From contig CAVPHW010000009.1 in the NCBI GenBank assembly GCA_963704835.1, forward strand, positions 1-64,000: a stretch of DNA of 64,000 bases, given 5' to 3'. The notes under the pieces are model-generated. The model was not told the origin of the DNA. It was given only the letters and a program-made list of their open reading frames with translations, and searched no databases. The number at the start of each line of letters is the position of its first letter. The stretch's first letter is position 1. Both the position numbers and the translations under genes were made by a program. The stretch is from GCA-2746605 sp963704835 (GTDB lineage Bacteria; Bacteroidota; Ignavibacteria; Ignavibacteriales; Melioribacteraceae). This document shows positions 39,979 through 49,319 of this stretch, piece by piece.

Positions 39979-40944
39979 ATGGACTCTTTTGTTGGAATAA
40001 TAATAATTGGAATTCTCTTTATACTTTTTGCCGGAATAACTTTTCTATTAGTAAAAAAAGGTTTTTTTTCAGAAAAACTTCCCAGTGAAGGTGACTTGCT
40101 AGGTCTGAATACAGAAAATGAAAAACTCATAAGAGAAATTACTTTCTTAGAAGAAAAAGTTAAAAAATTACAACAGAAAATTAATGATCTAAAAATGGTC
40201 ATTAAAAAACTTGAAGAGCAAAAAGAACAATTAGAGAAAAATGAAGCGAAACTAAAAAAGTTAAAAATACAGAAAGATGAAGCTCTTTCTATGGTTGCAC
40301 ATGATATTAAGAATCCTGCTTCAGCGATCAAAAATTTTGTAGAGCTACTAGAATCATACGATCTAACTGCACAAGAGCAGCACGATATTATGAGCGGATT
40401 AATTGAAATATCATCTAGAATTGTAAAAATTGCAAATGAATTTTCTATGATTGTGGCTGAAGAGTATGATACCTTAAAGCTTCATAAAACCAAAACCAAT
40501 TTTATAGAATCTGTTGATAGCATTGTAAAAACTAATAAGGTTATAGCCAGTAAAAAAAATATTGATGTAAGACTCTATCAACCATCAGAAGAGTTGTTTG
40601 TTAGGATGGACGAAGATAAAATTAAAAAGGTAATTGATAATTATGTTGAAAATGCAATTAAATATTGCCCACAAAAAAGTAGGGTTGAAATATTAACAAA
40701 TAAAGAAAACAATTTCGTTGTTCTTGAGGTAACAGACAATGGTTATGGATTAACAGAAGATGAAATTGGCAAAGCCTTTGAGAAAGGAAGTAAGTTGAGC
40801 ACAAAACCTACAGGTGGTGAATCCAGCTCAGGTTTGGGATTATGGATATCAAAAAAGATTGTTGAAGAACATAATGGAAAAGTTTGGGTAAAAAGTAAAA
40901 AGGGTTTTGGATCTACTTTTGCATTTAAAATTCCTATTGAATAA
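39979..40944 (+). CDS. Membrane-anchored sensor histidine kinase
   Basis: The 321-residue protein has one N-terminal transmembrane helix (residues 5-26), a long coiled coil (about 45-100) and a complete kinase core: H-box 'SMVAHDIKNPASAIKNF' with His108, N-box 'VIDNYVENAIKYCP', G1 'VTDNGYGLTEDEIG', F-box region 'AFEKGSKLSTKPTGGES' and G2 'SGLGLWISKKIVEEH'. There is no periplasmic sensor, so the input is probably cytoplasmic, membrane-borne or from a partner. No response regulator gene is adjacent, so it is an orphan kinase. Confidence 0.9.
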   Translation: MDSFVGIIIIGILFILFAGITFLLVKKGFFSEKLPSEGDLLGLNTENEKLIREITFLEEKVKKLQQKINDLKMVIKKLEEQKEQLEKNEAKLKKLKIQKDEALSMVAHDIKNPASAIKNFVELLESYDLTAQEQHDIMSGLIEISSRIVKIANEFSMIVAEEYDTLKLHKTKTNFIESVDSIVKTNKVIASKKNIDVRLYQPSEELFVRMDEDKIKKVIDNYVENAIKYCPQKSRVEILTNKENNFVVLEVTDNGYGLTEDEIGKAFEKGSKLSTKPTGGESSSGLGLWISKKIVEEHNGKVWVKSKKGFGSTFAFKIPIE

Positions 40945-41221
40945 TTTTAATAAACAATAATAAGAAAAAAAACAAATATTTTTATACCCCAATATTATTT
41001 TCAATATTCATATTTAATTAGTTGCATCTATAATTCATTTTTTAGAATTACTAATTCTAATCATACTTTTATTTTCGCATATGTAACCTCCGGAACATCT
41101 TATTTTCATCACAAATATCTTCAATAACCTTAAGCTAAACTGGGCAAAAATTTTGTACTTTGATTAAACCTAAGTATTATTTTAATTTGACATATATGTC
41201 CTATAAAAATATGGTTGAATC
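40945..41221. other. AT-rich promoter region before PorV-like gene
   Basis: The 277-base spacer has no gene. A 12-base palindrome 'gacatatatgtc' at 41189-41200, 21 bases before the next ATG, might be a regulator site; this is a guess. Confidence 0.3.
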
Positions 41222-42337
41222 ATGAAAACCTCTCTAGTTATAAGTTCCGTTCTCTTTTTTTCATCACTATTTGCTCAATCGAGTTCTTCATTGGACCAGA
41301 TATTTAACGCAACATCAGTTGCCTTAGGAGAAGCCTCGGTTGCTAACACTAATTACGGAATCCCTTCAAATATTAATCCAGCACTTTTAAGCGAGGCAGA
41401 AGATTTGGTTTTTTATTACAATCAAAGAAGTATTACATGGATGGAATCCTTAAAAGAGTTTAAATTTCTCTCTGCCGGTGTCCAAATTCCTACAAGCTAC
41501 GGCAGTTTTGCTTTTAACTATAAAAAGTTTGATCAAGGTACTTTAATTGTAGGTACATTTGAAAATCCAGATGGAATTGGTGAAATGGACGCCTATGACA
41601 ACACTTTTGAACTAATGTATGGCAGAAATATTACAAGCAATCTTTCAGCCGGAGCTGCATTAAAAATGTTTAATGTTGAGAGGCAAATGCATGTAACTAG
41701 TGATAATGTAAAATTTAACACACCACTATTTTTAGACCTTGGTTTAACATATAAACTAGATAAAATTATTTATTCACCAAGTTTTGAAGATAATTTAATT
41801 ATTGGGATTGATGTTCAAAATTATGGAACTGACTTTATAATAATCAATACTCACACTAACGATCCAGAAATTGGTGGAACAAGAACAATAGAAACAGTGA
41901 ACAAATTACCAAGATTTCTAAGAATTGGATTTGGCTATAACTTAGCTATAGTTGGAGAAGATAATAATCCAATTTTTAATTTTGCGCTTAATACGGAATA
42001 TAAAAACCAACTCAATAATATTTATAATGATAAATCTAGTAAAGACTTTTGGGGAATGGGAATGGAAGCAACTTTCTTTGATATTGTTTCATTAAGGCTT
42101 GGAGCAATAGCATGGCCTTTTACAAGTATTTATGGAACAAAAGGAAATTTCAGCGCAAGATATGGTTTTGGACTTCAATCGCCAATAATAAATGTAATTA
42201 CAAACCTACCTTTTAAAATAGCGTTTGATTATTCAGTTATTCCAATAAATTATTTTTCAAGTTATTTCTCTGATAACAACTATCAAAACTTAGATGCATT
42301 TAATGTTTCGTTTAGGTTTCCTGGGCTTATTCTTTGA
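41222..42337 (+). CDS. PorV/PorQ-family outer-membrane beta-barrel protein
   Basis: The 371-residue protein starts with a signal peptide ('MKTSLVISSVLFFSSLFAQS') and the family-typical N-terminus 'ATSVALGEASVANTNYGIPS' with 'NINPALLSEAEDLVFYYNQ'. The rest is alternating beta-strand sequence and ends in an aromatic-rich strand 'NLDAFNVSFRFPGLIL', as expected for a 14-stranded FadL-like barrel. PorV shuttles T9SS cargo at the outer membrane and PorQ-like relatives have associated roles. T9SS-tagged cargo genes elsewhere in the window fit, but this paralogue's exact role is unknown. Monocistronic. Confidence 0.8.
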   Translation: MKTSLVISSVLFFSSLFAQSSSSLDQIFNATSVALGEASVANTNYGIPSNINPALLSEAEDLVFYYNQRSITWMESLKEFKFLSAGVQIPTSYGSFAFNYKKFDQGTLIVGTFENPDGIGEMDAYDNTFELMYGRNITSNLSAGAALKMFNVERQMHVTSDNVKFNTPLFLDLGLTYKLDKIIYSPSFEDNLIIGIDVQNYGTDFIIINTHTNDPEIGGTRTIETVNKLPRFLRIGFGYNLAIVGEDNNPIFNFALNTEYKNQLNNIYNDKSSKDFWGMGMEATFFDIVSLRLGAIAWPFTSIYGTKGNFSARYGFGLQSPIINVITNLPFKIAFDYSVIPINYFSSYFSDNNYQNLDAFNVSFRFPGLIL

Positions 42338-42351
42338 CGGGATTAAAAAAG

Positions 42352-42377
42352 TAGAGACGCATTGCAATGCGTCTCTA
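42352..42377. terminator. Palindromic terminator / dispersed palindrome
   Basis: A perfect 26-base palindrome with arms 'tagagacgcattg' and 'caatgcgtctcta' sits between the converging PorV-like and sucC genes. The same palindrome type recurs as an intergenic repeat in many bacteria (from memory), so it may be both a terminator and a repeat. Confidence 0.75.
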
Positions 42378-42416
42378 TATTATAAATATTGTTATTCAAA
42401 TAAGAATGGAATTCAA

Positions 42417-43580
42417 TTACTTTTTAAGTACTGCGGTAACCTTATTTGCAGCATCTTGAAGTGTGGTAGCAACTTCAAAGTTCATTTTTGATTTTGCTAA
42501 AAGCACTCCGGCTTCTTTTGCGTTAGTTCCTTCCAATCTAATAACAATGGGGACTTCAACTTTAATTTCTTTTACTGCGTTTATTACACCTTGTGCAACT
42601 CTATCGCAGCGAACAATTCCGCCAAAAATATTAATTAAAATTGCTTTAACATTTTTATCACTTAAAATAATTTTAAATCCGTTTGCAACCGTTTCTTGGT
42701 TTGCACCACCGCCAACATCCAAAAAGTTTGCAGGTTCTCCACCAGCAAGTTTAATTATGTCCATGGTTGCCATTGCAAGTCCGGCACCGTTAACCATACA
42801 GCCAACATTTCCATCAAGCTTAATATAGTTTAGATCAAATTTAGAAGCTTCAATTTCAAGAGGTTCTTCTTCATCAAAATCTCTAAAACTAACTATGTCT
42901 TTGTGGCGATAAAGTGCGTTATCATCAAAATTCATTTTTGCATCTAAAGCTATAACATCGCCTTCTTTGGTTATAACAAGAGGATTAATTTCTGCAATTG
43001 ACGCATCGGTTTCATCAAACGCTTTATATAATGACATTAAAAATTTAACTGCATTTTTAAATTGTAAACCTTCTAAGCCTAATCCAAAAGCAAGTTTTCT
43101 AGCTTGAAATTGCTGCATTCCAATTGCAGGATCAATAGCTTCTTTAATTATTTTTTCTGGGGTTTCTTCAGCAACTTTTTCAATTTCAACTCCGCCTTCA
43201 GTAGAAACCATTACAACATTTTTGGATTGTGCACGATCTAAAGTAATTCCCACATACATTTCTTTATCAATATTTACACCTTGTTCAATCAACAATCTTT
43301 TAACCAGTCTTCCTTCAGGTCCAGTTTGATGTGTAACTAGAGTCATTCCTAAAATTTGTTTAGCATATTTTCTAACTTCAGCAATGCTTTTGGCAACTTT
43401 TACACCTCCGCCTTTTCCTCTGCCACCTGCATGAATTTGAGCTTTAACAACTTTTATTTTACCTGAAATTTCCTTAGCCGCATTTACAGCTTCTTCCGGC
43501 GAGAAAACAACCTTACCCATTGGAACCGGGACGTTAAATTTTTTCAATAATTCTTTAGCCTGATATTCGTGAATTTTCAT
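42417..43580 (-). CDS. sucC: Succinyl-CoA synthetase beta subunit (ADP-forming)
   Basis: The 387-residue protein has the family N-terminus 'MKIHEYQAKELLKKFNVPVP', ATP-grasp elements ('VKAQIHAGGRGKGGGVKVAK', 'AEINPLVITKEGDVIALDAK'), and the C-terminal ligase domain with 'FLDVGGGANQETV' and 'NIFGGIVRCDRVAQGV'. With SucD it converts succinyl-CoA, ADP and phosphate to succinate, CoA and ATP in the TCA cycle. sucD is not next to it, which is common in this group. It is followed by the PorV gene's terminator and preceded by an 83-base spacer. Confidence 0.95.
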   Translation of the reverse strand: MKIHEYQAKELLKKFNVPVPMGKVVFSPEEAVNAAKEISGKIKVVKAQIHAGGRGKGGGVKVAKSIAEVRKYAKQILGMTLVTHQTGPEGRLVKRLLIEQGVNIDKEMYVGITLDRAQSKNVVMVSTEGGVEIEKVAEETPEKIIKEAIDPAIGMQQFQARKLAFGLGLEGLQFKNAVKFLMSLYKAFDETDASIAEINPLVITKEGDVIALDAKMNFDDNALYRHKDIVSFRDFDEEEPLEIEASKFDLNYIKLDGNVGCMVNGAGLAMATMDIIKLAGGEPANFLDVGGGANQETVANGFKIILSDKNVKAILINIFGGIVRCDRVAQGVINAVKEIKVEVPIVIRLEGTNAKEAGVLLAKSKMNFEVATTLQDAANKVTAVLKK

Positions 43581-43663
43581 AATAACCTATTTCTTTTGTT
43601 AACTCTATATTTTAATTGCCTAATAATAACTAAAAAATCAAATATGCCCAATTATCAAAAAAT

Positions 43664-44383
43664 TTATTTTTTAGAGCGTTGTTTCTTTTCTGTTTCTTTA
43701 TCTTCATCATCAAAAACAGCGTCATCTATTCCTTTGTTTACTATATAGTTGGAATATGTGACCTTTATTTTGCCAGCTAAATTTTTATTTGCTTTGTCTG
43801 AAGGTTTTTTTATGCCGGAAACTTCCATATCCATCATTTCGCTCAATTTTGGGTCTTCAATATTAAAGCTAAAATTCATTTCCGAAGGTAAGCCAAACTT
43901 AATCATATTATCATAAACTAAATTTGCAAATAAAGTTCCTCTTTTCTTTGTAGTAGTCTCAACTTTTCGGATAACACTATACTCCGTATCAATCCACAGA
44001 GTTGTTAAAATAATATTTGCTGAATCACTAAGCGGAATAATTTTTACAACAGCTACATTTCTTTCATCTAATTTATCTTCTTTAACAAAAATAGAAGTGT
44101 AGTCTTCGTTAAGCAAATTAATGGGCGAGAAGTTAATTCCTTCTTTTGGTAAAATTGCAAAATCTTTAGAATCCATTTTCATTTTGTCGGGTTGCTTAAA
44201 ATAAACAGTTGCTGAAACTTTTGGTATTCTTAAGAATTCCATATCTACTTCAACTTTTAGATCAACTTTATAATCTTTAACAGTCTCAAATTTGTTCTTC
44301 ACTTTGTTAATAATTTCATCAGCATTATTTGTCTGTGAAAATATGGATGAAGTTAGAAAAAGTATTAAAATTAAATATCTCAT
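43664..44383 (-). CDS. LolA-like outer-membrane lipoprotein-sorting protein
   Basis: The 239-residue exported protein starts 'MRYLILILFLTSSIFSQTNN' (signal peptide) and has the LolA/LolB-type start of the mature chain, 'ADEIINKVKNKFETVKDYKV', then an 11-strand-like beta pattern ('VSATVYFKQPDKMKMDSKDF', 'VVKIIPLSDSANIILTTLWI', 'SVIRKVETTTKKRGTLFANL'). It carries or holds lipidic cargo in the periplasm in related proteins. The C-terminus is highly charged ('DDEDKETEKKQRSKK'). It lies 9 bases behind an ABC permease, so a transporter-linked function in envelope maintenance is inferred. Confidence 0.7.
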   Translation of the reverse strand: MRYLILILFLTSSIFSQTNNADEIINKVKNKFETVKDYKVDLKVEVDMEFLRIPKVSATVYFKQPDKMKMDSKDFAILPKEGINFSPINLLNEDYTSIFVKEDKLDERNVAVVKIIPLSDSANIILTTLWIDTEYSVIRKVETTTKKRGTLFANLVYDNMIKFGLPSEMNFSFNIEDPKLSEMMDMEVSGIKKPSDKANKNLAGKIKVTYSNYIVNKGIDDAVFDDEDKETEKKQRSKK

Positions 44384-44392
44384 TGCAAAAAC

Positions 44393-45232
44393 CTAGGTTA
44401 AAATATCTTTTTTAAGAAATAGGAATAATGTGACTAAGTACAAAACAGTAATGTGTGAAACAATTACGATTGCAGAATTAATTATGGTTTCTAAATCAAC
44501 TGGATCTGTAAAAAACAATTTCCAATCATCTAAGTATGTTGTAAAAAAATAAGGTTTAAATGAATCTAAAACTTCAAAAGGAAGAACTGATAATATAGTA
44601 AATACAATAATTATTGCAAGCGTAGCTATTATCGGTCCAATTGCGTTTTCAACAAATGAGGAAATGGAATAAGCTAGAGTACAAACAAGACTTAAGCTTA
44701 AATATGCAAAGCCATAGGCAGAAAGAAACCTCCACAAAACATCATCCGAAGCGAAGATATAAATCTTATCAACAAAAACCATTAAAGCACCACCTCCGAA
44801 CAATAGATAACTTACTACCAAACTCAATAAGAAAAGCCATAACAAAAGTGATGCAGTATAAATTAAACCGGCAATAAATTTTGCAGTTACAATTTGAAAT
44901 CTGGAAATAGGGCGAGTTAATAAAATTCTATATGTGCCGGCTGTCGATTCACTTGAAAATAAATCCCCGCCAACCAAAACAATTAAAAAAGGGAAGTGGA
45001 TGTACAATCCTTGTAATGTTATGTAGGCTAAAAGAAAACCATTTAAAACATTTCCACCGGAAATAAAAGAATCGCCTAATTGGCGCATTACCATATTTTG
45101 GTACCCGTGCATTCCTTCTGCATAAAGTGCCCATTGTGCAAGTGGAATTAAAACAGCTATTGCAATAAATCCAATATAAGTTCTCCATTTCCTAAATATT
45201 TTCTGAAGTTCAATAAAAACTAATTCTATCAT
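44393..45232 (-). CDS. ABC-2 type transporter permease
   Basis: The 279-residue protein has six predicted transmembrane helices and the ABC-2 pattern 'SSESTAGTYRILLTRPISRF' after the second helix. It starts with a cytoplasmic amphipathic piece ('MIELVFIELQKIFRKWRTYI'). It overlaps the ATPase gene by 4 bases (45229-45232), so the two form one exporter. Substrate is not predictable; the nearby LolA-like and serine-hydrolase genes suggest an envelope substrate. Confidence 0.88.
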   Translation of the reverse strand: MIELVFIELQKIFRKWRTYIGFIAIAVLIPLAQWALYAEGMHGYQNMVMRQLGDSFISGGNVLNGFLLAYITLQGLYIHFPFLIVLVGGDLFSSESTAGTYRILLTRPISRFQIVTAKFIAGLIYTASLLLWLFLLSLVVSYLLFGGGALMVFVDKIYIFASDDVLWRFLSAYGFAYLSLSLVCTLAYSISSFVENAIGPIIATLAIIIVFTILSVLPFEVLDSFKPYFFTTYLDDWKLFFTDPVDLETIINSAIVIVSHITVLYLVTLFLFLKKDILT

Positions 45233-46161
45233 TTAGAACTCTCTTCTGTGATTCTTAAGAAGTAGTCTTCGAGTGATCTAATTGGAATTACCGCACTGAT
45301 ATCAACATTATTATTCACAAGAAATTTGGTTAACTCTGGAATTTCAGGTTTTTCTATTTCAAAAATAAGATTGTTTTTTTCGGTTGATCTAAAATAACTT
45401 TGCCATTCAGTTGGTTTTATCAATTCTAAAGTTTTTGAAATATCGTTTACCTCAATTTGAACTTTTAAAGATTCCGAATTTAAGAGTTCATCAACAGTTC
45501 CTTCTATTACAGTTTTACCTTTATTAATAATAATCATTCGGGTTGCAATTAACTCAATCTCTCTTAATATATGCGAAGATAGAAAAATAGTTTTGCCTTT
45601 TTCCTTACTTAGATGAATAATTAAATCTCGAATTTCCTTCATTCCTTGAGGATCAAGTCCGGTTGTTGGTTCATCCAAAATTATTAATTCCGGATCATGT
45701 AGAAGAGTTTGTGCAATGCCCAAGCGTTGTTTCATTCCATGCGAAAATGTTTTTACTTTGCTGCTGGCTCTATCTTTCAATCCCACAAGTTCTAACATTT
45801 CTGATATTTTGTTTTTATGAATTTCTTTGCCGGAAATTTTTGATAGGATTTCCAAATTTTTATATGCGCTTAGGTATAAATAAAAATCAGGCTTCTCTAC
45901 AATTGCACCAACTTTAGAAAGTATTTCTTTTCTATTTTGTTTTATTTCTTTCCCAAATATTTTGATACTTCCTGAGGTGGGTGTAATTAATGTGAGCAGC
46001 ATTCTAATTGTTGTACTTTTCCCAGCTCCATTCGGACCAAGGAAGCCAAATACATCACCTTTATGAACATTTAGGTTGAGGTTATTTACAGCAACAAGTT
46101 TCTTGAAGTTTTTGGTCAGTCCGGTTACTTCAATTATTTTTTCAGAATTCATAATGTTCAT
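45229..46161 (-). CDS. ABC transporter ATP-binding protein
   Basis: The 310-residue protein has Walker A 'GFLGPNGAGKSTTIRMLLTL', the Q-loop 'VGAIVEKPDFYLYLSAYKNL', the signature 'TFSHGMKQRLGIAQTLLHDP' (SHGMKQ variant), Walker B 'LIILDEPTTGLDPQGM' and the H-loop 'IFLSSHILREIE', then a C-terminal regulatory extension. It belongs to the DrrA/CcmA-like group of exporters with ABC-2 permeases. Its ATG overlaps the serine hydrolase stop by one base (46161), so the operon is serine hydrolase, ATPase, permease, LolA-like protein. Confidence 0.92.
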   Translation of the reverse strand: MNIMNSEKIIEVTGLTKNFKKLVAVNNLNLNVHKGDVFGFLGPNGAGKSTTIRMLLTLITPTSGSIKIFGKEIKQNRKEILSKVGAIVEKPDFYLYLSAYKNLEILSKISGKEIHKNKISEMLELVGLKDRASSKVKTFSHGMKQRLGIAQTLLHDPELIILDEPTTGLDPQGMKEIRDLIIHLSKEKGKTIFLSSHILREIELIATRMIIINKGKTVIEGTVDELLNSESLKVQIEVNDISKTLELIKPTEWQSYFRSTEKNNLIFEIEKPEIPELTKFLVNNNVDISAVIPIRSLEDYFLRITEESSK

Positions 46162-47312
46162 TAATTAAATTGAAATACATTCTTAAAAATTGCATCATGA
46201 ATTATAGGTCTAAACTCAGATATTTTTTTATTTGCCCGCGTTGGGTGAACTCTGTTACTAAGTAAAATAACAAACAGTTTGCTTTCTTTATCTACCCAAA
46301 TTGAGGTTCCGGTATAACCAGTATGACCAAATGAGTTTTTTGAAAACATAGTTCCAGCTGAGGAATAACCATCAATAGATTTTGTGTCCCAACCAATTCC
46401 TCTGTCACTTTGTTCAGATTGTTTTGATGTCCAATCCTCAATAATTATTGGATCAATAATTTGTTTTTCTTTATATCTTCCATTGTTCAATAGCATAATC
46501 ACAAAATTTGATAAATCTTCGGTGGTTGAAAAAAGCCCTGCATGACCAGCAACTCCGTTTAACATGTAAGCTCTTTCATCGTGAACTTCACCTTGCAGTA
46601 ATCTCATTCTCCAAAAATTATCCAGCTCAGTTGGGACACAGTTGTTTCTTAATTCATTTGACGGATTATACATCGTTTGGTTCATTTCTAGAGGAGTAAA
46701 TAATTTTTCATGCAAAAATACATCCATTGGGTTGCCGCTAATTCTTTCAATAACTTTTTGAAGGGTTATCATTCCTAAATCGCTATAAACAAATTTTTCT
46801 CCTGGAGGATTGTTCAAAGGCAAATTCATAATATCATTAATTACTTCTTCTGCAGTTGAAAACTCATCATAATATTTTTTGAAAGGTGCCAAACCAGCGT
46901 TGTGAAGGAGTAAATTCCGAATTGTAATTTTATCTTTCCCATTATTGTTGAATTCAGGAAGATAAGTGATTACTTTCTCATCAAGATCCAATTTGCTCTC
47001 ATCGACTAAAATCATTGCAGCGGAAGTTGTAGCAACAACTTTTGAAACTGAGGCTAAATCAAAAATAGAATTTGGTTTAGTTTCAGGTGAGCTTTTATCA
47101 TATGTAAAATGCCCAAAACCTTTACTGTAAATCACCTCATCTCCTCTCCCAAATAAAAGAGTGGCTCCGGGGAACACAGAATCAGATACCGCAGATTGCA
47201 TTATAAGATCAATCTCTTCAAAATTATTTGTATTATGAATATTGGAAGAGCAAGAGTAACTAAATAGTAATGTAAAAAGTATTAAGGTTAAAAAAGACTT
47301 TGAGTGTTTCAT
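46161..47312 (-). CDS. Serine hydrolase (beta-lactamase/AmiE family)
   Basis: The 383-residue exported lipoprotein-like protein starts 'MKHSKSFLTLILFTLLFSYS' with a lipobox-like 'FSYSC' at residue 21. The class C beta-lactamase/DD-peptidase fold shows SxxK in 'SIFDLASVSKVVATT', YxN in 'FVYSDLGMI' (YSD) and a terminal HTG in 'SFGHTGYTGTSIWVD'. Members include DD-carboxypeptidases, esterases and the muramoyl amidase AmiE. Genes for an AmpG-like permease and an amino-sugar kinase lie just upstream on the same strand, suggesting turnover of peptidoglycan fragments; this is inference. It is the first gene of a set with an ABC exporter. Confidence 0.82.
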   Translation of the reverse strand: MKHSKSFLTLILFTLLFSYSCSSNIHNTNNFEEIDLIMQSAVSDSVFPGATLLFGRGDEVIYSKGFGHFTYDKSSPETKPNSIFDLASVSKVVATTSAAMILVDESKLDLDEKVITYLPEFNNNGKDKITIRNLLLHNAGLAPFKKYYDEFSTAEEVINDIMNLPLNNPPGEKFVYSDLGMITLQKVIERISGNPMDVFLHEKLFTPLEMNQTMYNPSNELRNNCVPTELDNFWRMRLLQGEVHDERAYMLNGVAGHAGLFSTTEDLSNFVIMLLNNGRYKEKQIIDPIIIEDWTSKQSEQSDRGIGWDTKSIDGYSSAGTMFSKNSFGHTGYTGTSIWVDKESKLFVILLSNRVHPTRANKKISEFRPIIHDAIFKNVFQFN

Positions 47313-47455
47313 AATTTTAATTAGAATATTTTAAAAAATTATTTTAAAACAAATTAAGAGATATTCTTTTATTGACTGCAATATTTATCGGCAATCAATT
47401 CCATATAATTGAGATTCCTGTCTTCCTCAAAATAGAAACCGGAATGACGTTTGCT

Positions 47456-49315
47456 CTAAGCTTCTTCTACCTTCTTCCCAAATTGAGCATCAAGAGGTAT
47501 AAACCTTGCAATAATAAATGCCGGAATTGTTGAAATAACAACCCAAACAAAGAAATGCTGGTAACCGATTAATTCTTGAAGCCACCCGCTAATCATTCCC
47601 GGAATCATCATTCCCAAAGCCATAAAAGCTGTTGCAATAGCATAATGAGCAGTTTTATGTTCGCCGGCTGAAATGTAAATCATGTATAACATATAGGCAG
47701 TAAATCCAAAACCATAACCAAATTGTTCAACTGCAACACATGCTAATACAATTAAAAAAGATTCAGGCAGTGTGTAGGATAGATAAATGTAAACAACATT
47801 CGGTAAATTGATTGCAATTACCATCCACCAAAGCCAATATTTCAAACCATTTTTTGAAGCTAAGATTCCACCTAATAAACCCCCTAAAACCAATGCTAAA
47901 ATGCCAACTGTTCCATAGACAAATCCAACTTCACCAGTTGTTAAGGAAAGACCACCGACTTCTTTTGTATCTAGCAAGAAAGGTGAAGCAAGTTTTACCA
48001 ATTGAGATTCGCCTAATCTATACAGCAAAAGGAAAGCAATGCTAAGTACAATATTTTTCTTCTTAAAGAATAGTGCAAAAGTTTTGAAGAATTCCTCAAA
48101 CACATTTGTCCCTTCCTTTTTAATGCTCACATCAGATTTTGGATAGGGAAGAAGAAATTTATGGTAAACAAAAAATAACCCAAACATTATTGTTAGAATT
48201 CCAAATGTTATAGACCAAGCTAGAGGAATATTTCCGGCAATTGCACTAAACGTGGCAGAGGATTCGGTTTTTAGTTTTGGATCTATTTGGAAAAGTACTA
48301 AAACAGGTTTGTTCCAATTTTTTTGATTAAAAACAAAACGAGTACCTTTAACAGCAGAAATACTGTTATCACCAGAATAATGATTTAAGTTAACTGTTAT
48401 TTCTTCATTAGTTCCGGGTTGTTTTGATAAATAAATTTGAACAACTCCCACATTCCCGGTTTGCGGAACTATTGTTTTACTTAAATCTTTTTTCTCTCCA
48501 AAATTATTAACAATAAATGTTTCCAGATTTTCAACAACTACTTCATCCCACCAAGATTTCTCAATTTTATTTTGACTATTTAAAACAGCTGTGGCATTTT
48601 TTTGTTCGTAACCATTTTTAATATTTTCATGGTCAACATATTGTTGTACAGAATCTAATTGGATTTTTGAAATCTTATCTGTAGAAATATTTAATGCTTC
48701 AGGAAAGTGCAATAATTTCAATTCACCTTCCATCTCATGAATTTGTTCACTTGTAAGATTTTGCTGAATTACACTTTGGGTAACAGTTTTTACTTCAAAA
48801 TCAATTTGTCCCAATCCGGTTGAGCTTTCTAAATATCCTGCAAGAATAATTAATAGTCCTTGACCTGCAATCATTGCAAAACGGTAAAATGTACTACGGA
48901 TTCCCACAAAAAATGCTTGATCGTGCTCAGATAATCCAAGCATATAAAAACCATCGGCGGCAATATCATGTGTGGCAGAACTAAAGGCAAGCAACCAAAA
49001 GAATGCTAAAGAATATTGAAAGAAATTTGGAGCTGGAATTGTAAGAGCAACACCAGCCAACCCTGCACCAATAAAAAGCTGCATAGTTACAATCCAAAAC
49101 CTTTTGGTCCTAAGCAAATCAACTATTGGAGACCAAAGTGGCTTTATAACCCAAGGCAGATAAAGCCAGCTTGTATATAAAGCAATATCAGTGTTGGAAA
49201 TACCTAGTCTTTTATACATTATTACAGAAACAACCATTACAATTACATAAGGCATTCCTTCCGCAAAATAAAGGGAAGGTATCCAAGCCCACGGATTTCT
49301 TTTTGGTTTGCTCAT
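47456..49315 (-). CDS. AmpG-like MFS permease with large periplasmic insert
   Basis: The 619-residue protein is about 170-190 residues longer than usual AmpG-like MFS transporters. The start matches the family ('WAWIPSLYFAEGMPYVIVMV', 'LYLPWVIKPLWSPIVDLLRT', 'SATHDIAADGFYMLGL'). After the fifth helix (near residue 162) comes a hydrophilic region to about residue 345 with no transmembrane segments, then the remaining helices ('LSIAFLLLYRLGESQLVKLA', 'QFGYGFGFTAYMLYMIYIS'). By topology the insert faces the periplasm. AmpG imports anhydro-muropeptides; here muropeptide or amino-sugar import is likely, as the amino-sugar kinase gene lies 4 bases upstream. Confidence 0.85.
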   Translation of the reverse strand: MSKPKRNPWAWIPSLYFAEGMPYVIVMVVSVIMYKRLGISNTDIALYTSWLYLPWVIKPLWSPIVDLLRTKRFWIVTMQLFIGAGLAGVALTIPAPNFFQYSLAFFWLLAFSSATHDIAADGFYMLGLSEHDQAFFVGIRSTFYRFAMIAGQGLLIILAGYLESSTGLGQIDFEVKTVTQSVIQQNLTSEQIHEMEGELKLLHFPEALNISTDKISKIQLDSVQQYVDHENIKNGYEQKNATAVLNSQNKIEKSWWDEVVVENLETFIVNNFGEKKDLSKTIVPQTGNVGVVQIYLSKQPGTNEEITVNLNHYSGDNSISAVKGTRFVFNQKNWNKPVLVLFQIDPKLKTESSATFSAIAGNIPLAWSITFGILTIMFGLFFVYHKFLLPYPKSDVSIKKEGTNVFEEFFKTFALFFKKKNIVLSIAFLLLYRLGESQLVKLASPFLLDTKEVGGLSLTTGEVGFVYGTVGILALVLGGLLGGILASKNGLKYWLWWMVIAINLPNVVYIYLSYTLPESFLIVLACVAVEQFGYGFGFTAYMLYMIYISAGEHKTAHYAIATAFMALGMMIPGMISGWLQELIGYQHFFVWVVISTIPAFIIARFIPLDAQFGKKVEEA

Positions 49316-49319
49316 AATT

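Noticed and set aside
44641..44877. 78-residue plus-strand open frame
   Set aside because: It is antisense to the ABC permease gene and has biased composition.
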